From contig NZ_JABEKV010000004.1 in NCBI RefSeq assembly GCF_013283645.1, positions 186,001-250,000 of the forward strand: a stretch of 64,000 nucleotides of DNA. Reading direction: 5' to 3'. The notes under the pieces were generated by a model. That model was not told the origin of the DNA. It worked only from the letters and a program-made list of their open reading frames with translations, and did no database searches. The DNA comes from Sinorhizobium psoraleae. GTDB taxonomy: Bacteria; Pseudomonadota; Alphaproteobacteria; Rhizobiales; Rhizobiaceae. Below, piece by piece: positions 23,622 through 34,169 of this stretch. Position numbers and translations under genes: made by a program. Each line of letters starts with the position of its first letter. The stretch's first letter is position 1.

Positions 23622-24771
23622 CGGACAAGGCAATGGCAATGGACCCGGCGGGAGATGCGAACGATCTTTCCATGGCGGTTCTGAACGCGATCCAGAACCC
23701 CGTCATCCTTGTTGACGAAGACGGCCTGGTGGCCTTCGCCAACTGGGAAGCAGAGTCCTTTTTTGGCGCCAGCGCCAATCATCTCGCCCGCCACAACATC
23801 AGCGCGTTCATTCCATTCGGCAGCCCGCTGCTGACGTTGATCGATCAGGTTCGCGAACGACGAGCGCCTGTCAACGAATACCGGGTCGATCTGAGTTCGC
23901 CGCGCCTTGGCGCCGACAAGCTCGTCGATCTCTACGTCGCGCCCGTTCTCTCCGCACCAGGATCTGTGGTCATCGTCTTCCAGGAGCGCTCGATGGCCGA
24001 CAAGATCGATCGGCAACTGACCCATCGGGGCGCCGCACGATCGGTGACCGGTCTCGCCTCGATGCTGGCCCACGAGATCAAGAACCCGCTTTCCGGAATT
24101 CGCGGCGCTGCACAGCTTCTCGAAACATCGGTCAATGACGAGGACCGGGCCTTGACGCGGCTGATCTGTGACGAGACGGACCGTATCGTATCGCTCGTCG
24201 ACCGCATGGAGGTGTTCTCCGACGAACGGCCGGTCGATCGCGTACCGCTCAATATCCATTCCGTGCTCGACCACGTGAAGGCGATTGCCAAGGCTGGCTT
24301 TGCCCGCAGAATCAAGATTTCCGAGAACTACGACCCGTCGCTGCCCCCGGTTTATGCCAATCGAGACCAACTCGTTCAGGTGTTCCTCAACCTGATCAAG
24401 AATGCCGCCGAGGCGATCGGCGACCGGACGGACGGCGAGATCATGCTGACGACGGCCTATCGGCCCGGCATTCGGCTCTCGGTTGCGGGAACGCGCGAAA
24501 AGATCTCGCTACCGCTGGAGTTCTGCGTGCACGACAACGGACCCGGCGTTCCGTCGGATCTGCTGCCGCATCTTTTCGACCCCTTCATCACCACGAAGAC
24601 GAACGGCTCGGGCCTTGGGCTGGCGCTGGTCGCCAAGATCATCGGCGGCCATGGGGGCATCGTCGAGTGCGATAGCCAGCACAACCGCACCACCTTCCGT
24701 GTTCTGATGCCGGCCTCCAAGGGGCCAGCGGCGGATGACGACGAAATTCCGATGACAAAAGGAAACATTGC

Positions 24772-24775
<4 letters not shown>
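23618..24775 (+). CDS. ntrB: nitrogen regulation sensor histidine kinase NtrB
   Basis: The product is 385 aa. An N-terminal PAS domain (about 16-125: [18 protein letters not shown]) precedes the dimerisation domain with the phospho-acceptor His in [20 protein letters not shown] (about residue 152). The catalytic domain has an N box [14 protein letters not shown], a G1 box [12 protein letters not shown] and a G2 box [15 protein letters not shown]. There are no membrane segments, so it is cytosolic and controlled by PII. NtrB phosphorylates or dephosphorylates NtrC according to nitrogen status. The ATG overlaps the dusB stop and its own stop overlaps the ntrC ATG. Confidence 0.97.
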
Positions 24776-26226
<1,451 letters not shown>

Positions 26227-26232
26227 CTGTGA

Positions 26233-26247
26233 TGCAACACCGTTGCA
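26233..26247. promoter_or_regulatory. perfect palindrome between ntrC and ntrY, possible operator
   Basis: TGCAAC-ACC-GTTGCA, seven bases after the ntrC stop; a partial second half-site (TGCGTTGC) lies about 13 bases on. It resembles, but does not match, the classical NtrC site (TGCACY-N5-RGTGCA). It may control the ntrYX transcript. Not tested. Confidence 0.4.
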
Positions 26248-26392
26248 TTTTCGCCACAATGCGTTGCTTGAACGTCCATAGCGTCGATTCGCTGCGTCGT
26301 CATTGAACGCGACTCATCCGGTCGAGGCTCGCCGATACGTTTGGGGCGGGGCGTTGCGGTCAGTTTCTTTGACCTGTTAAAGTTCGCGTTTG

Positions 26393-26412
26393 CCGGCGCC
26401 GTCGGGCGCCGG
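26393..26412 (+). promoter_or_regulatory. hairpin just before the ntrY ribosome-binding site
   Basis: Perfect 8-pair stem CCGGCGCC / GGCGCCGG with loop GTCG, followed by TTTGGGGGAAG, about 20 bases before the ntrY ATG. It could attenuate transcription or limit translation initiation; it has only three T after the stem. Confidence 0.45.
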
Positions 26413-26431
26413 TTTGGGGGAAGCATTTTAC

Positions 26432-28705
26432 ATGGTGGACGGAATGGCCCTGCCATTGGGCACAGAGGACAGGGTCGCAACTGTCCAGGATCGGCGGGCA
26501 TCCTTCGCCCTGCCTGGATTGATGCTCGCCACCGGCGCGCTGATCTGTGCCACCTTGTCGCTGCTCGTTCTCCTCGGCCTTACCCCCGTTCGACCAGAGC
26601 GAAACATCGTCATCGCCTGTGCGGGTATCAACGGCGTCTTCGTCGTCGGCCTGATCTATCTGATCGCGCGCGAAATCCTCAGACTGCTGAGGGCGCGCAG
26701 CAAGGGAAGAGCGGCAGCGCGGCTGCATGTGCGCATCGTCGCGCTGTTTTCGATCGTCGCGATAACGCCTGCGATTCTGGTCGCGATTTTCGCGAGCATT
26801 ACCCTCGACGTCGGGCTCGACCGCTGGTTCTCTCTGCGGACACAGGCGATCGTCCGCTCGTCGCTGAACGTCGCGCAAGCCTATGTGCTGGAGAATGCCA
26901 GCTATCTGCAAGGCCAGACTGTGTCGATGGCGAACGACCTCGAGCGCAACCGGCAGCTTTACAGCCTCGATCGCACCGGCTTCACCGAATTGATGACGCG
27001 GCAGGCGAGGGGGCGCGGCATGCTTGGCGCCTTCCTGGTCCGCGCCGACGGCAGCGCCATCCTTCAAGCGAATATCTCGACCGAGCGGCCGCTGCCGGCT
27101 ATTCCGCAGGATGCGCTCAAAAGCACTATTTCCGGCCAGCCGACGCTTATTCCTCCGGGCGTCACCAACCTCGTCGGCGCCGTCATTCCACTCGACAATA
27201 TACCCGGTACCTATCTCTACACGGTTCGCAACGTCGATCCCGAAGTGATGCGTTCGATGCGGCTGATGGAGGAGAACACTGCCGAATACAAGGCTCTGGA
27301 GGCCGGGCGCACGTCGCTGCAGATCGCCTTCGGCGTTCTCTATATCGGCTTTGCTCTCATCGTTCTGCTGGCGGCAATCTGGACGGCGATTGCCGTTGCC
27401 GATCGTATCGTTCGACCGATTCGGCAGTTGATCGGTGCCGCGGACAGCGTGGCCTCCGGCAATCTCGACGTCGTCGTTCCGGTGCGCGCCGTCGATGGCG
27501 ACGTGGGCAATCTGTCGCGCACCTTCAACAAGATGGTCAGCGAGATCCGTACGCAGCAGGAGCAGATCCTGGTGGCGAAGGACGAAGTGGATCAGCGCCG
27601 CCGCTTTATCGAGGCCGTGCTCTCCGGCGTCACGACCGCGGTTATCGGCGTCGGCAAAGACCGTCGCATTACCATCGCCAATCCTTCATCGGAAGAATTC
27701 CTGAGGACGGCCGCGCCGGGACTGCTGGGCGCAAGCCTCAGCGAGGTTGCGCCGGAGATCGATGCGGTGCTGATCGAGGCCGAAAGCCGCTATCGCAACG
27801 ACTACCGCAAGCAGATCAACATCATGCGCGGCGGAACCGAGCGCACGCTGAATGTTCAGGTGACGCGGGAGGAAGGCGACGACTCGCACGGTTCCTACGT
27901 GATCACCATCGACGACATCACCGATTTGGTGATCGCGCAGCGGTCGACCGCATGGGCCGACGTGGCGCGCCGCATTGCTCACGAGATCAAGAACCCGCTG
28001 ACACCGATCCAGCTTTCGGCCGAGCGCCTGAGGCGCCGGTACGGCAAGCAGATCGACCAGCAGGACCGGGCCGTCTTCGACCAATGCACCGATACCATCG
28101 TGCGGCAGGTGGAGGATATCGGCCGGATGGTCGACGAATTCTCTGCCTTTGCACGGATGCCGAAGCCGACGAAGGAAAAATCCGACCTGCGCTCGATCCT
28201 CAAGGATGCCGTATTTCTGCGCGAGATGGGCAACACGCACATCACCTTCGTTCGCGATTTCGGTGACGAGCCGCTCGAAGGGCAGTTCGATGGCCGCATG
28301 CTCGGCCAGGCTTTCGGCAACATCGTCAAGAACGCGGTCGAGGCGATCGAGGCCGTCCCCGCTGGAACGTCGCGTGGTGCGCCGACCATCATCATTCGCT
28401 CCCGTCGCGAGGGTGCTTCCGGCCGCTTCGTTGTCGATGTCATCGACAACGGCAAGGGGCTGCCGACCGAGAACCGGCACAGAATTCTGGAGCCGTACAT
28501 GACGATGCGCGAAAAGGGCACCGGTCTCGGCCTCGCAATCGTCAAGAAAATCATCGAGGACCATGGCGGACAACTGGAACTGCACGACGCACCGGTCGAT
28601 TTCGACGGCGGCGTCGGGGCGATGATCCGGGTGATTCTGCCGCCTGCCGGGGAGACCGGGGGCGAAGATACTGTAAAGGATAAGGGTAATACCAATGGCG
28701 GCTGA
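26432..28705 (+). CDS. ntrY: membrane sensor histidine kinase NtrY
   Basis: The product is 757 aa. N-terminal membrane segments (about residues 30-55, 66-86 and 105-125) are followed by a periplasmic region and a further helix near 295-320. A HAMP domain follows (DRIVRPIRQLIGAADSVASG), then a PAS domain (about 385-490) and the kinase core with His in [20 protein letters not shown] (about residue 517). The ATP-binding boxes are GNIVKNAVEAIEAV, VIDNGKGLPTENR and EKGTGLGLAIVKKII. NtrY pairs with NtrX and is implicated in nitrogen and redox/oxygen control in alphaproteobacteria. The start at 26432 has GGGGGAAG upstream. It overlaps ntrX by 11 bases. Confidence 0.95.
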   Translation: MVDGMALPLGTEDRVATVQDRRASFALPGLMLATGALICATLSLLVLLGLTPVRPERNIVIACAGINGVFVVGLIYLIAREILRLLRARSKGRAAARLHVRIVALFSIVAITPAILVAIFASITLDVGLDRWFSLRTQAIVRSSLNVAQAYVLENASYLQGQTVSMANDLERNRQLYSLDRTGFTELMTRQARGRGMLGAFLVRADGSAILQANISTERPLPAIPQDALKSTISGQPTLIPPGVTNLVGAVIPLDNIPGTYLYTVRNVDPEVMRSMRLMEENTAEYKALEAGRTSLQIAFGVLYIGFALIVLLAAIWTAIAVADRIVRPIRQLIGAADSVASGNLDVVVPVRAVDGDVGNLSRTFNKMVSEIRTQQEQILVAKDEVDQRRRFIEAVLSGVTTAVIGVGKDRRITIANPSSEEFLRTAAPGLLGASLSEVAPEIDAVLIEAESRYRNDYRKQINIMRGGTERTLNVQVTREEGDDSHGSYVITIDDITDLVIAQRSTAWADVARRIAHEIKNPLTPIQLSAERLRRRYGKQIDQQDRAVFDQCTDTIVRQVEDIGRMVDEFSAFARMPKPTKEKSDLRSILKDAVFLREMGNTHITFVRDFGDEPLEGQFDGRMLGQAFGNIVKNAVEAIEAVPAGTSRGAPTIIIRSRREGASGRFVVDVIDNGKGLPTENRHRILEPYMTMREKGTGLGLAIVKKIIEDHGGQLELHDAPVDFDGGVGAMIRVILPPAGETGGEDTVKDKGNTNGG

Positions 28706-30059
28706 TATTCTGGTTGTGGATGATGAGGAGGACATCCGGGAGATCGTCTCGGGAATCCTGTCGGACGAGGGTCACGAGACCCGGACGGCTTTTGACAGCG
28801 ACAGCGCGCTTGCGGCGATCAACGATCGTGTGCCGAGACTGGTTTTCCTGGACATCTGGATGCAGGGTAGCCGCCTCGACGGACTGGCGCTGCTTGACGA
28901 AATCAAGGGCCGCCATCCCGATCTGCCAGTGGTGATGATTTCCGGTCACGGCAACATCGAAACGGCCGTTTCCGCCATCAAGCGTGGCGCTTACGATTTC
29001 ATCGAGAAACCGTTCAAGGCGGACCGGCTGATTCTCATCGCCGAGCGGGCGTTGGAGAATTCCAAGCTCAAGCGCGAGGTCTCGGAACTGAAGAGAAAGT
29101 CCGGCGATCCGGTGGAGCTCATCGGAACCTCCGTCGCCGTATCGCAGCTGCGGCAGACGATCGAGAAGGTGGCGCCGACCAACAGCCGAATCATGATCCA
29201 GGGCCCTTCGGGTTCCGGCAAGGAACTTGTCGCACGCATGATCCACCGCAAATCCACGCGTTCGTCCGGGCCGTTCGTCGCGCTGAACGCGGCAGCAATC
29301 ACCCCGGATCGCATGGAAATCGCGCTTTTCGGCACGGAAGGGACGCCCGGCCAACCGCGCCGAACAGGTGCGTTGGAAGAGGCCCATGGCGGCATTCTTT
29401 ATCTCGACGAAATCGGCGAAATGCCGCGGGAAACGCAAAACAAAATCCTGCGCGTGCTTGTCGATCAGCAGTTCGAGCGCGTCGGCGGTTCGAAGCGCGT
29501 CAAGGTGGATGTGCGCATCATCTCCTCGACCGCTTACAATCTGGAAAACATGATTTCCGAAGGCCTTTTCCGCGAGGACCTGTTTCACCGGCTGGCGGTG
29601 ATCCCGGTGCGCGTTCCGGCTCTTGCCGAAAGGCGCGAAGACATACCCTTCCTCGTGGACATGTTCATGCGTCAGGTGAGCGAACAGGCCGGCATACGCC
29701 CCCGCAAGATCGGCGAGGATGCGCTCGCCGTCCTGCAGGCGCATGACTGGCCGGGCAACATCCGCCAGTTGCGCAACAACATCGAACGCCTGATGATTCT
29801 CGCACGCAGCGACGGGCCCGATACGCCGATCACCGCCGACATGCTGCCGACAGAGGTCGGCGACACGTTGCCGAAGATTTCCGCACAGGGTGATCAGCAC
29901 ATCATGACCTTGCCGCTGCGCGAGGCTCGTGAAATGTTCGAGCGCGATTATCTGATCGCCCAGATCAACCGATTCGGCGGAAACATCTCGCGCACGGCGG
30001 AGTTCGTCGGCATGGAGCGTTCCGCGCTTCATCGCAAGCTGAAGTCGCTGGGCGTCTGA
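28695..30059 (+). CDS. ntrX: response regulator NtrX (without the GAFTGA loop)
   Basis: The product is 454 aa. The receiver domain has phospho-Asp53 (FLDIWMQGS) and Lys in FIEKPFKADR. The AAA+ domain has Walker A IQGPSGSGKELVARMIHRKS and Walker B GGILYLDEIGEMP, but the sigma54-contact segment reads LFGTEGTPGQPRRTGALEE (about 211-229) in place of the GAFTGA loop seen in NtrC. The C-terminal helix-turn-helix is near GGNISRTAEFVGMERSALHR. Lacking the loop it should not activate sigma54 promoters and probably works as a repressor or sigma70-class regulator, as proposed for rhizobial and Brucella NtrX. ntrY-ntrX overlap by 11 bases. Confidence 0.95.
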   Translation: MAADILVVDDEEDIREIVSGILSDEGHETRTAFDSDSALAAINDRVPRLVFLDIWMQGSRLDGLALLDEIKGRHPDLPVVMISGHGNIETAVSAIKRGAYDFIEKPFKADRLILIAERALENSKLKREVSELKRKSGDPVELIGTSVAVSQLRQTIEKVAPTNSRIMIQGPSGSGKELVARMIHRKSTRSSGPFVALNAAAITPDRMEIALFGTEGTPGQPRRTGALEEAHGGILYLDEIGEMPRETQNKILRVLVDQQFERVGGSKRVKVDVRIISSTAYNLENMISEGLFREDLFHRLAVIPVRVPALAERREDIPFLVDMFMRQVSEQAGIRPRKIGEDALAVLQAHDWPGNIRQLRNNIERLMILARSDGPDTPITADMLPTEVGDTLPKISAQGDQHIMTLPLREAREMFERDYLIAQINRFGGNISRTAEFVGMERSALHRKLKSLGV

Positions 30060-30125
30060 TCCGGAGCGGGTTGGCGGCGGTTTTTCGCTTCTCTGCGCTG
30101 CAGCTTGTGGGATGAAGGAACGGCG

Positions 30126-31502
30126 ATGAAAGTTGTCATTTGCGGCGCCGGACAGGTCGGATACGGGATCGCCGAGCGTCTGTCACAGGAAAACAACGAC
30201 GTTTCGGTGATCGATACGTCCGCCGCGCTCATCGCGCACATCACCGAGACGCTGGATGTGCGCGGCTATGTCGGTCACGGCGCCCATCCGGATGTGCTGG
30301 CGAGAGCCGGTGCCGATCAGGCTGACATGATCATCGCGGTGACCCTTTTCGACGAGGTCAACATCGTCGCCTGCGAAGTGGCGCATGCGATCTTCAACGT
30401 GCCGACCAAGGTCGCCCGGATTCGCGCTCAGAATTATCTCGTACCGGAGTATTCGGACCTCTTTTCACGGGAGAACGTCCCGATCGACGTGACGATTTCG
30501 CCGGAGATCGAAGTCGGGCGTCTGGTTCTTCGGCGCATTTCCTTTCCCGGCGCGACCGATGTGGTTCGCTTCGCCGAGGATCGCATCGCCATGGTTGCGA
30601 TCGAGTGCATGGAAGATTGTCCTGTCGTGGACACGCCGCTGCAGCAACTGAGCGAGCTCTTCCCGGATCTTCTGGCGACCGTCACCGGCATTTTCCGGGA
30701 CGGAAAGCTGATCGTGCCGCATTCCGCCGATCAATTGCAGATGGGGGATCTCGCTTATGTCGTCTGCGATCGAGATCATACGCGCCGCACGCTGGGACTC
30801 TTCGGGCACGAGGAGCAGGAGGCGCGGCGGATCATCATCATGGGCGGCGGCAACATCGGCTATTTCGTCGCGCGCACCATCGAGGAGCAGCAGCCCCGCA
30901 TGCGCGTCAAGCTCATCGAGAGCGACCGGGACCGCGCGGTGCTCTTGGCCGACAAGCTGAGCAACACGGTCGTCTTGAACGGCTCGGCCATGGATCAGCG
31001 GATCCTGATGCAGGCGGATGTTCAGGAAGCCGATCTCGTGGTCGCCCTCACGAACAACGATCAGATCAATATTCTCGGCAGCATGATGGCCAAGCGCCTG
31101 GGCGCCAAGTCGACCCTGGTGCTGATCAATGAGCCGGCCTACCAGGATTTTGCCGGCACCGCCGGAGTCGACGCGCATATCAACCCGCGGGCGGTGACGA
31201 TCTCCCGCGTCCTGCAGCATGTCAGGAAAGGTCGCATCCGGTCGGTCTATGCGGTGCAGAACGGCGCGGCGGAAGTCATCGAGGCCGAGGCACTCGAAAC
31301 ATCGCCGCTGGTCGGCAAGGCGCTCCGCGAGCTTGAACTGCCGGAAGGGATCCGCATCGGCGCGCTCTATCGCGACAAGACTTTCATTCGTCCTGACGGC
31401 AACACGAGGATCAAGGCGAAGGATCGCGTCGTTCTTTTCGCATCCGCCGACGCCGTGCGCCACGTCGAACAGCTTTTCCGAGTCAGCATCCAATATTTCT
31501 GA
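30126..31502 (+). CDS. trkA: Trk potassium uptake peripheral protein TrkA
   Basis: The product is 458 aa. It contains two tandem RCK domains, each with a Rossmann NAD-binding motif: MKVVICGAGQVGYGIAERLS at the N-terminus and IIIMGGGNIGYFVARTIEEQ near residue 235, each followed by a TrkA_C domain (about 140-220 and 370-450). TrkA gates the TrkH/TrkG potassium channel according to NAD(H). The start at 30126 gives the conserved first residues MKVVICG. It follows ntrX by 66 bases and is linked to ntrYX in many alphaproteobacteria. Confidence 0.96.
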   Translation: MKVVICGAGQVGYGIAERLSQENNDVSVIDTSAALIAHITETLDVRGYVGHGAHPDVLARAGADQADMIIAVTLFDEVNIVACEVAHAIFNVPTKVARIRAQNYLVPEYSDLFSRENVPIDVTISPEIEVGRLVLRRISFPGATDVVRFAEDRIAMVAIECMEDCPVVDTPLQQLSELFPDLLATVTGIFRDGKLIVPHSADQLQMGDLAYVVCDRDHTRRTLGLFGHEEQEARRIIIMGGGNIGYFVARTIEEQQPRMRVKLIESDRDRAVLLADKLSNTVVLNGSAMDQRILMQADVQEADLVVALTNNDQINILGSMMAKRLGAKSTLVLINEPAYQDFAGTAGVDAHINPRAVTISRVLQHVRKGRIRSVYAVQNGAAEVIEAEALETSPLVGKALRELELPEGIRIGALYRDKTFIRPDGNTRIKAKDRVVLFASADAVRHVEQLFRVSIQYF

Positions 31503-31515
31503 GGTCGCGATCCCG

Positions 31516-32379
31516 ATGCCGAGAATTGCCTATGTCAACGGCGCTTACGTGCCGCATTCCGAAGCTGCAGTTCATGTCGAAGACCGCGGCTACCAGTTCG
31601 CGGACGGCGTCTACGAGGTCTGCGAGGTTCGGCACGGCTTCATCGTGGACCTCAGCCGGCATCTGGATCGCCTCGACCGATCCCTGAAGGAACTGCGGAT
31701 CGGCTGGCCGATGAGCCGGGCGGCGCTGATCCACGTCATTCGCGAGGTGTTGCGCAGGAACCGGGTGCGCAACGGGCTCTTCTACCTGCAGGTAACCCGT
31801 GGCGTTGCGCGGCGCGATCACGTTTTTCCGACAAAAGATACGCCGCCGTCGCTCGTCGTTACGGCCAAGCGGACGGACGCCGCGGCAATCGCAAAGAAGA
31901 ATGCCGAGGGAATCGCTGCGATCACGGTGCCGGAGAACCGATGGGATCGGGTCGATATCAAGTCGGTCGGCCTTCTGCCGAATGTTCTCGCGCGACAGAA
32001 GGCAAAGGAGCTCGGAGCGCAGGAGGCGATTTTCGTCGACGTAGACGGCACCGTCAAAGAGGGGGCGGCGACGAACGTCTGGATCGTCGATGGCGATGGC
32101 ACGTTGCGCACACGTCCGGCAGAGCACGGCATTCTGCGGGGCATAACCCGGACGACACTGATGGACGTGGCGAAGCCCCTTGGCCTGAAGGTCGAGGAAA
32201 AGGCGTTTTCGGTAGAGGAAATGTTTGCGGCGCGTGAAGTGTTCATCACCGCGGCGACGAGCATCTGCTTTCCCGTCGTCTCGGTCGACGGAAAGACGAT
32301 TGGCAATGGCCATCCCGGAAGCATAGCACAGAATATTCGCGAAGCCTTTTTCGACATTGCGGAAAAGACATTGATTTGA
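31516..32379 (+). CDS. dat: D-amino acid aminotransferase
   Basis: The product is 287 aa, a fold-type IV PLP enzyme (branched-chain/D-Ala aminotransferase family). Landmarks are YVNGAYVPHSEAAVHVEDRG YQF at the start, the PLP Lys in RVDIKSVGLLPNVLARQKAK, EGAATNVWIVDGDG and GILRGITRTT, which binds phosphate. ATSICFPVVSVDG matches D-amino acid transaminases rather than IlvE. It interconverts D-alanine and D-glutamate. It begins 13 bases after trkA. The CDS is followed by the hfq promoter region. Confidence 0.9.
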   Translation: MPRIAYVNGAYVPHSEAAVHVEDRGYQFADGVYEVCEVRHGFIVDLSRHLDRLDRSLKELRIGWPMSRAALIHVIREVLRRNRVRNGLFYLQVTRGVARRDHVFPTKDTPPSLVVTAKRTDAAAIAKKNAEGIAAITVPENRWDRVDIKSVGLLPNVLARQKAKELGAQEAIFVDVDGTVKEGAATNVWIVDGDGTLRTRPAEHGILRGITRTTLMDVAKPLGLKVEEKAFSVEEMFAAREVFITAATSICFPVVSVDGKTIGNGHPGSIAQNIREAFFDIAEKTLI

Positions 32380-32387
32380 TACCAAAC

Positions 32388-32415
32388 TTGGAGAGGTGTC
32401 GGGGAAGGATACTGT
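32388..32415 (+). promoter_or_regulatory. candidate hfq promoter
   Basis: TTGGAG (32388-32393), 16-base spacer, TACTGT (32410-32415), about 75 bases before hfq. Weak match, no experimental support. Confidence 0.3.
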
Positions 32416-32488
32416 GACGCCTCGAAACGCAGAATTAGACAAAATGCACCGGCGCGCAAAGGCCGGCAAATAAGAAAGAAGCGGCGCG

Positions 32489-32731
32489 ATGGCGGAACGT
32501 TCTCAAAACTTGCAGGATCTCTTTCTCAATACCGTCCGCAAGCAAAAGATTTCATTGACCATTTTCCTCATCAACGGCGTCAAATTGACGGGTGTGGTCA
32601 CATCTTTTGACAATTTCTGTGTATTGTTGCGCCGCGACGGCCATTCTCAGCTCGTCTATAAGCACGCCATCTCGACGATCATGCCGGGTCAGCCGCTGCA
32701 AATGTTCGAGAATGAGGAAGCCGCATCCTGA
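32489..32731 (+). CDS. hfq: RNA chaperone Hfq
   Basis: The product is 80 aa. The Sm1 motif is [26 protein letters not shown] and the Sm2 motif [12 protein letters not shown]. The RNA-binding Gln/Phe on the proximal face ([19 protein letters not shown]) and the distal-face residues are conserved. The hexamer pairs small RNAs with mRNAs. The short C-terminal tail (about 10 residues) is typical of alphaproteobacteria. hflX begins six bases after the stop, reproducing the common hfq-hflX operon. Confidence 0.98.
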
Positions 32732-32737
32732 CGGGAC

Positions 32738-34135
32738 GTGAGGAACATTACCAAGCGTGATTCAAAATCGTCGTCGGTCATTCCGGAGCTGGAAAAGCTC
32801 CGCGATGACATGCGCGCGGTCGTCGTCGTTCCTGTTCTGAAGAAGACAGGAAAGGCATCAGCCGAGATCCTGTCTGCACCGGTAACGCGCTCCGACGAAA
32901 GCCGTCTGGAAGAGGCCACCGGTCTTGCGCTCGCCATCGATCTCGACGTCGTGCACGGCATGATCGTTCCAGTGGCCCAGCCGAAGCCGGGAACTTTGCT
33001 CGGCAGCGGCAAGATCGAGGAAATCGGCCACATCCTGAACGAAAAGGATGCCGGGCTGGTGATCGTCGATCACCCGCTGACGCCGGTGCAGCAGCGCAAT
33101 CTCGAGAAGGAATGGAACGCCAAGGTCATCGACCGCACGGGCCTCATTCTGGAAATCTTCGGGCGTCGTGCCTCCACCAAGGAAGGCACGCTTCAGGTCG
33201 ATCTCGCGCACCTCAACTATCAGAAGGGCCGGCTGGTCAGAAGCTGGACCCACCTTGAACGCCAGCGCGGCGGCGCGGGCTTCATGGGCGGCCCCGGTGA
33301 AACCCAGATCGAGGCCGACCGCAGGCTGCTCCAGGAAAGGATCGTCCGCCTGGAGCGTGAGCTCGAGCAGGTACGGCGCACCCGCCAGCTTCATCGCTCG
33401 AAGCGAAAGAAGGTGCCGCACCCGATCGTGGCACTGGTCGGCTATACGAACGCGGGCAAATCGACGCTCTTCAATCGGATGACCGGCGCGGGCGTGCTGG
33501 CCGAGGACATGCTTTTCGCGACGCTCGATCCGACGCTTCGGCGTCTAAAGCTTCCGCATGGGCGTATGGTCATTCTGTCCGATACGGTCGGCTTCATCTC
33601 CGATCTGCCAACACACCTTGTCGCAGCTTTCCGGGCGACTCTTGAGGAAGTGCTCGAAGCAGACCTGATCCTGCATGTGCGCGACCTTTCCGATCCGGAC
33701 AACCAGGCGCAGGCAAGCGATGTGTTGCGCATCCTTGCCGATCTCGGCATCGACGAGAAGGAAGGCGCCGCGCGTATCATCGAAGTCTGGAACAAGATCG
33801 ACAGGCTCGAACCGGAAATGCACGAGGCGCTGGTGAACAAGGCGGCAGCTGCGGCCAATACGGTCGCCGTTTCCGCGATTACCGGCGAGGGTGTCGATCA
33901 ACTGCTTGCCGAGATCGGCCACCGTCTTTCGGGTGTGCTGACTGAGTGCACGGTCGTGCTCGGTCTCGATCAGTTGCAGCTCTTGCCTTGGGTGTACGAA
34001 CACTCGATCGTTGATGGACGCGACGATCTGGAAGACGGAAGGGTCAGCCTTGATCTGCGCCTGACCGAAGGCGAGGCCGCCGAGCTTGAACGGCGGCTCG
34101 GTAACGGACCGAAACCGGTCGAAGAGGACTGGTGA
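32738..34135 (+). CDS. hflX: ribosome-associated GTPase HflX
   Basis: The product is 465 aa. The start is GTG at 32738; an in-frame ATG at 32810 would give 441 aa. The N-terminal HflX domain includes GRRASTKEGTLQVDLAHLNY and the glycine-rich ERQRGGAGFMGGPGETQIEA. The central coiled-coil leads to the G domain with G1 VALVGYTNAGKSTLFN (about 231-246), G3 LSDTVGFISDLP and G4 NKID. HflX splits stalled or stressed ribosomes. It is co-transcribed with hfq. Confidence 0.95.
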   Translation: MRNITKRDSKSSSVIPELEKLRDDMRAVVVVPVLKKTGKASAEILSAPVTRSDESRLEEATGLALAIDLDVVHGMIVPVAQPKPGTLLGSGKIEEIGHILNEKDAGLVIVDHPLTPVQQRNLEKEWNAKVIDRTGLILEIFGRRASTKEGTLQVDLAHLNYQKGRLVRSWTHLERQRGGAGFMGGPGETQIEADRRLLQERIVRLERELEQVRRTRQLHRSKRKKVPHPIVALVGYTNAGKSTLFNRMTGAGVLAEDMLFATLDPTLRRLKLPHGRMVILSDTVGFISDLPTHLVAAFRATLEEVLEADLILHVRDLSDPDNQAQASDVLRILADLGIDEKEGAARIIEVWNKIDRLEPEMHEALVNKAAAAANTVAVSAITGEGVDQLLAEIGHRLSGVLTECTVVLGLDQLQLLPWVYEHSIVDGRDDLEDGRVSLDLRLTEGEAAELERRLGNGPKPVEEDW

Positions 34136-34137
34136 CG

Positions 34138-34169
34138 AGCTGACGCAACGGCATCCCGTTACGTCAGCT
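34138..34169. terminator. hairpin shared by convergent hflX and mazG
   Basis: An 8-pair AGCTGACG / CGTCAGCT stem, one C-A mismatch, then AACGG / CCGTT around CATC. It begins three bases after the hflX stop and includes the mazG stop codon, so it can serve both directions. There is no T tract on either strand. Confidence 0.55.

Noticed and set aside
26341-28266. A 641-codon frame on the plus strand overlapping ntrY in another frame
   Set aside because: Composition rich in Arg, Ala, Ser and no domain; the ntrY frame has all HAMP, PAS and kinase motifs.
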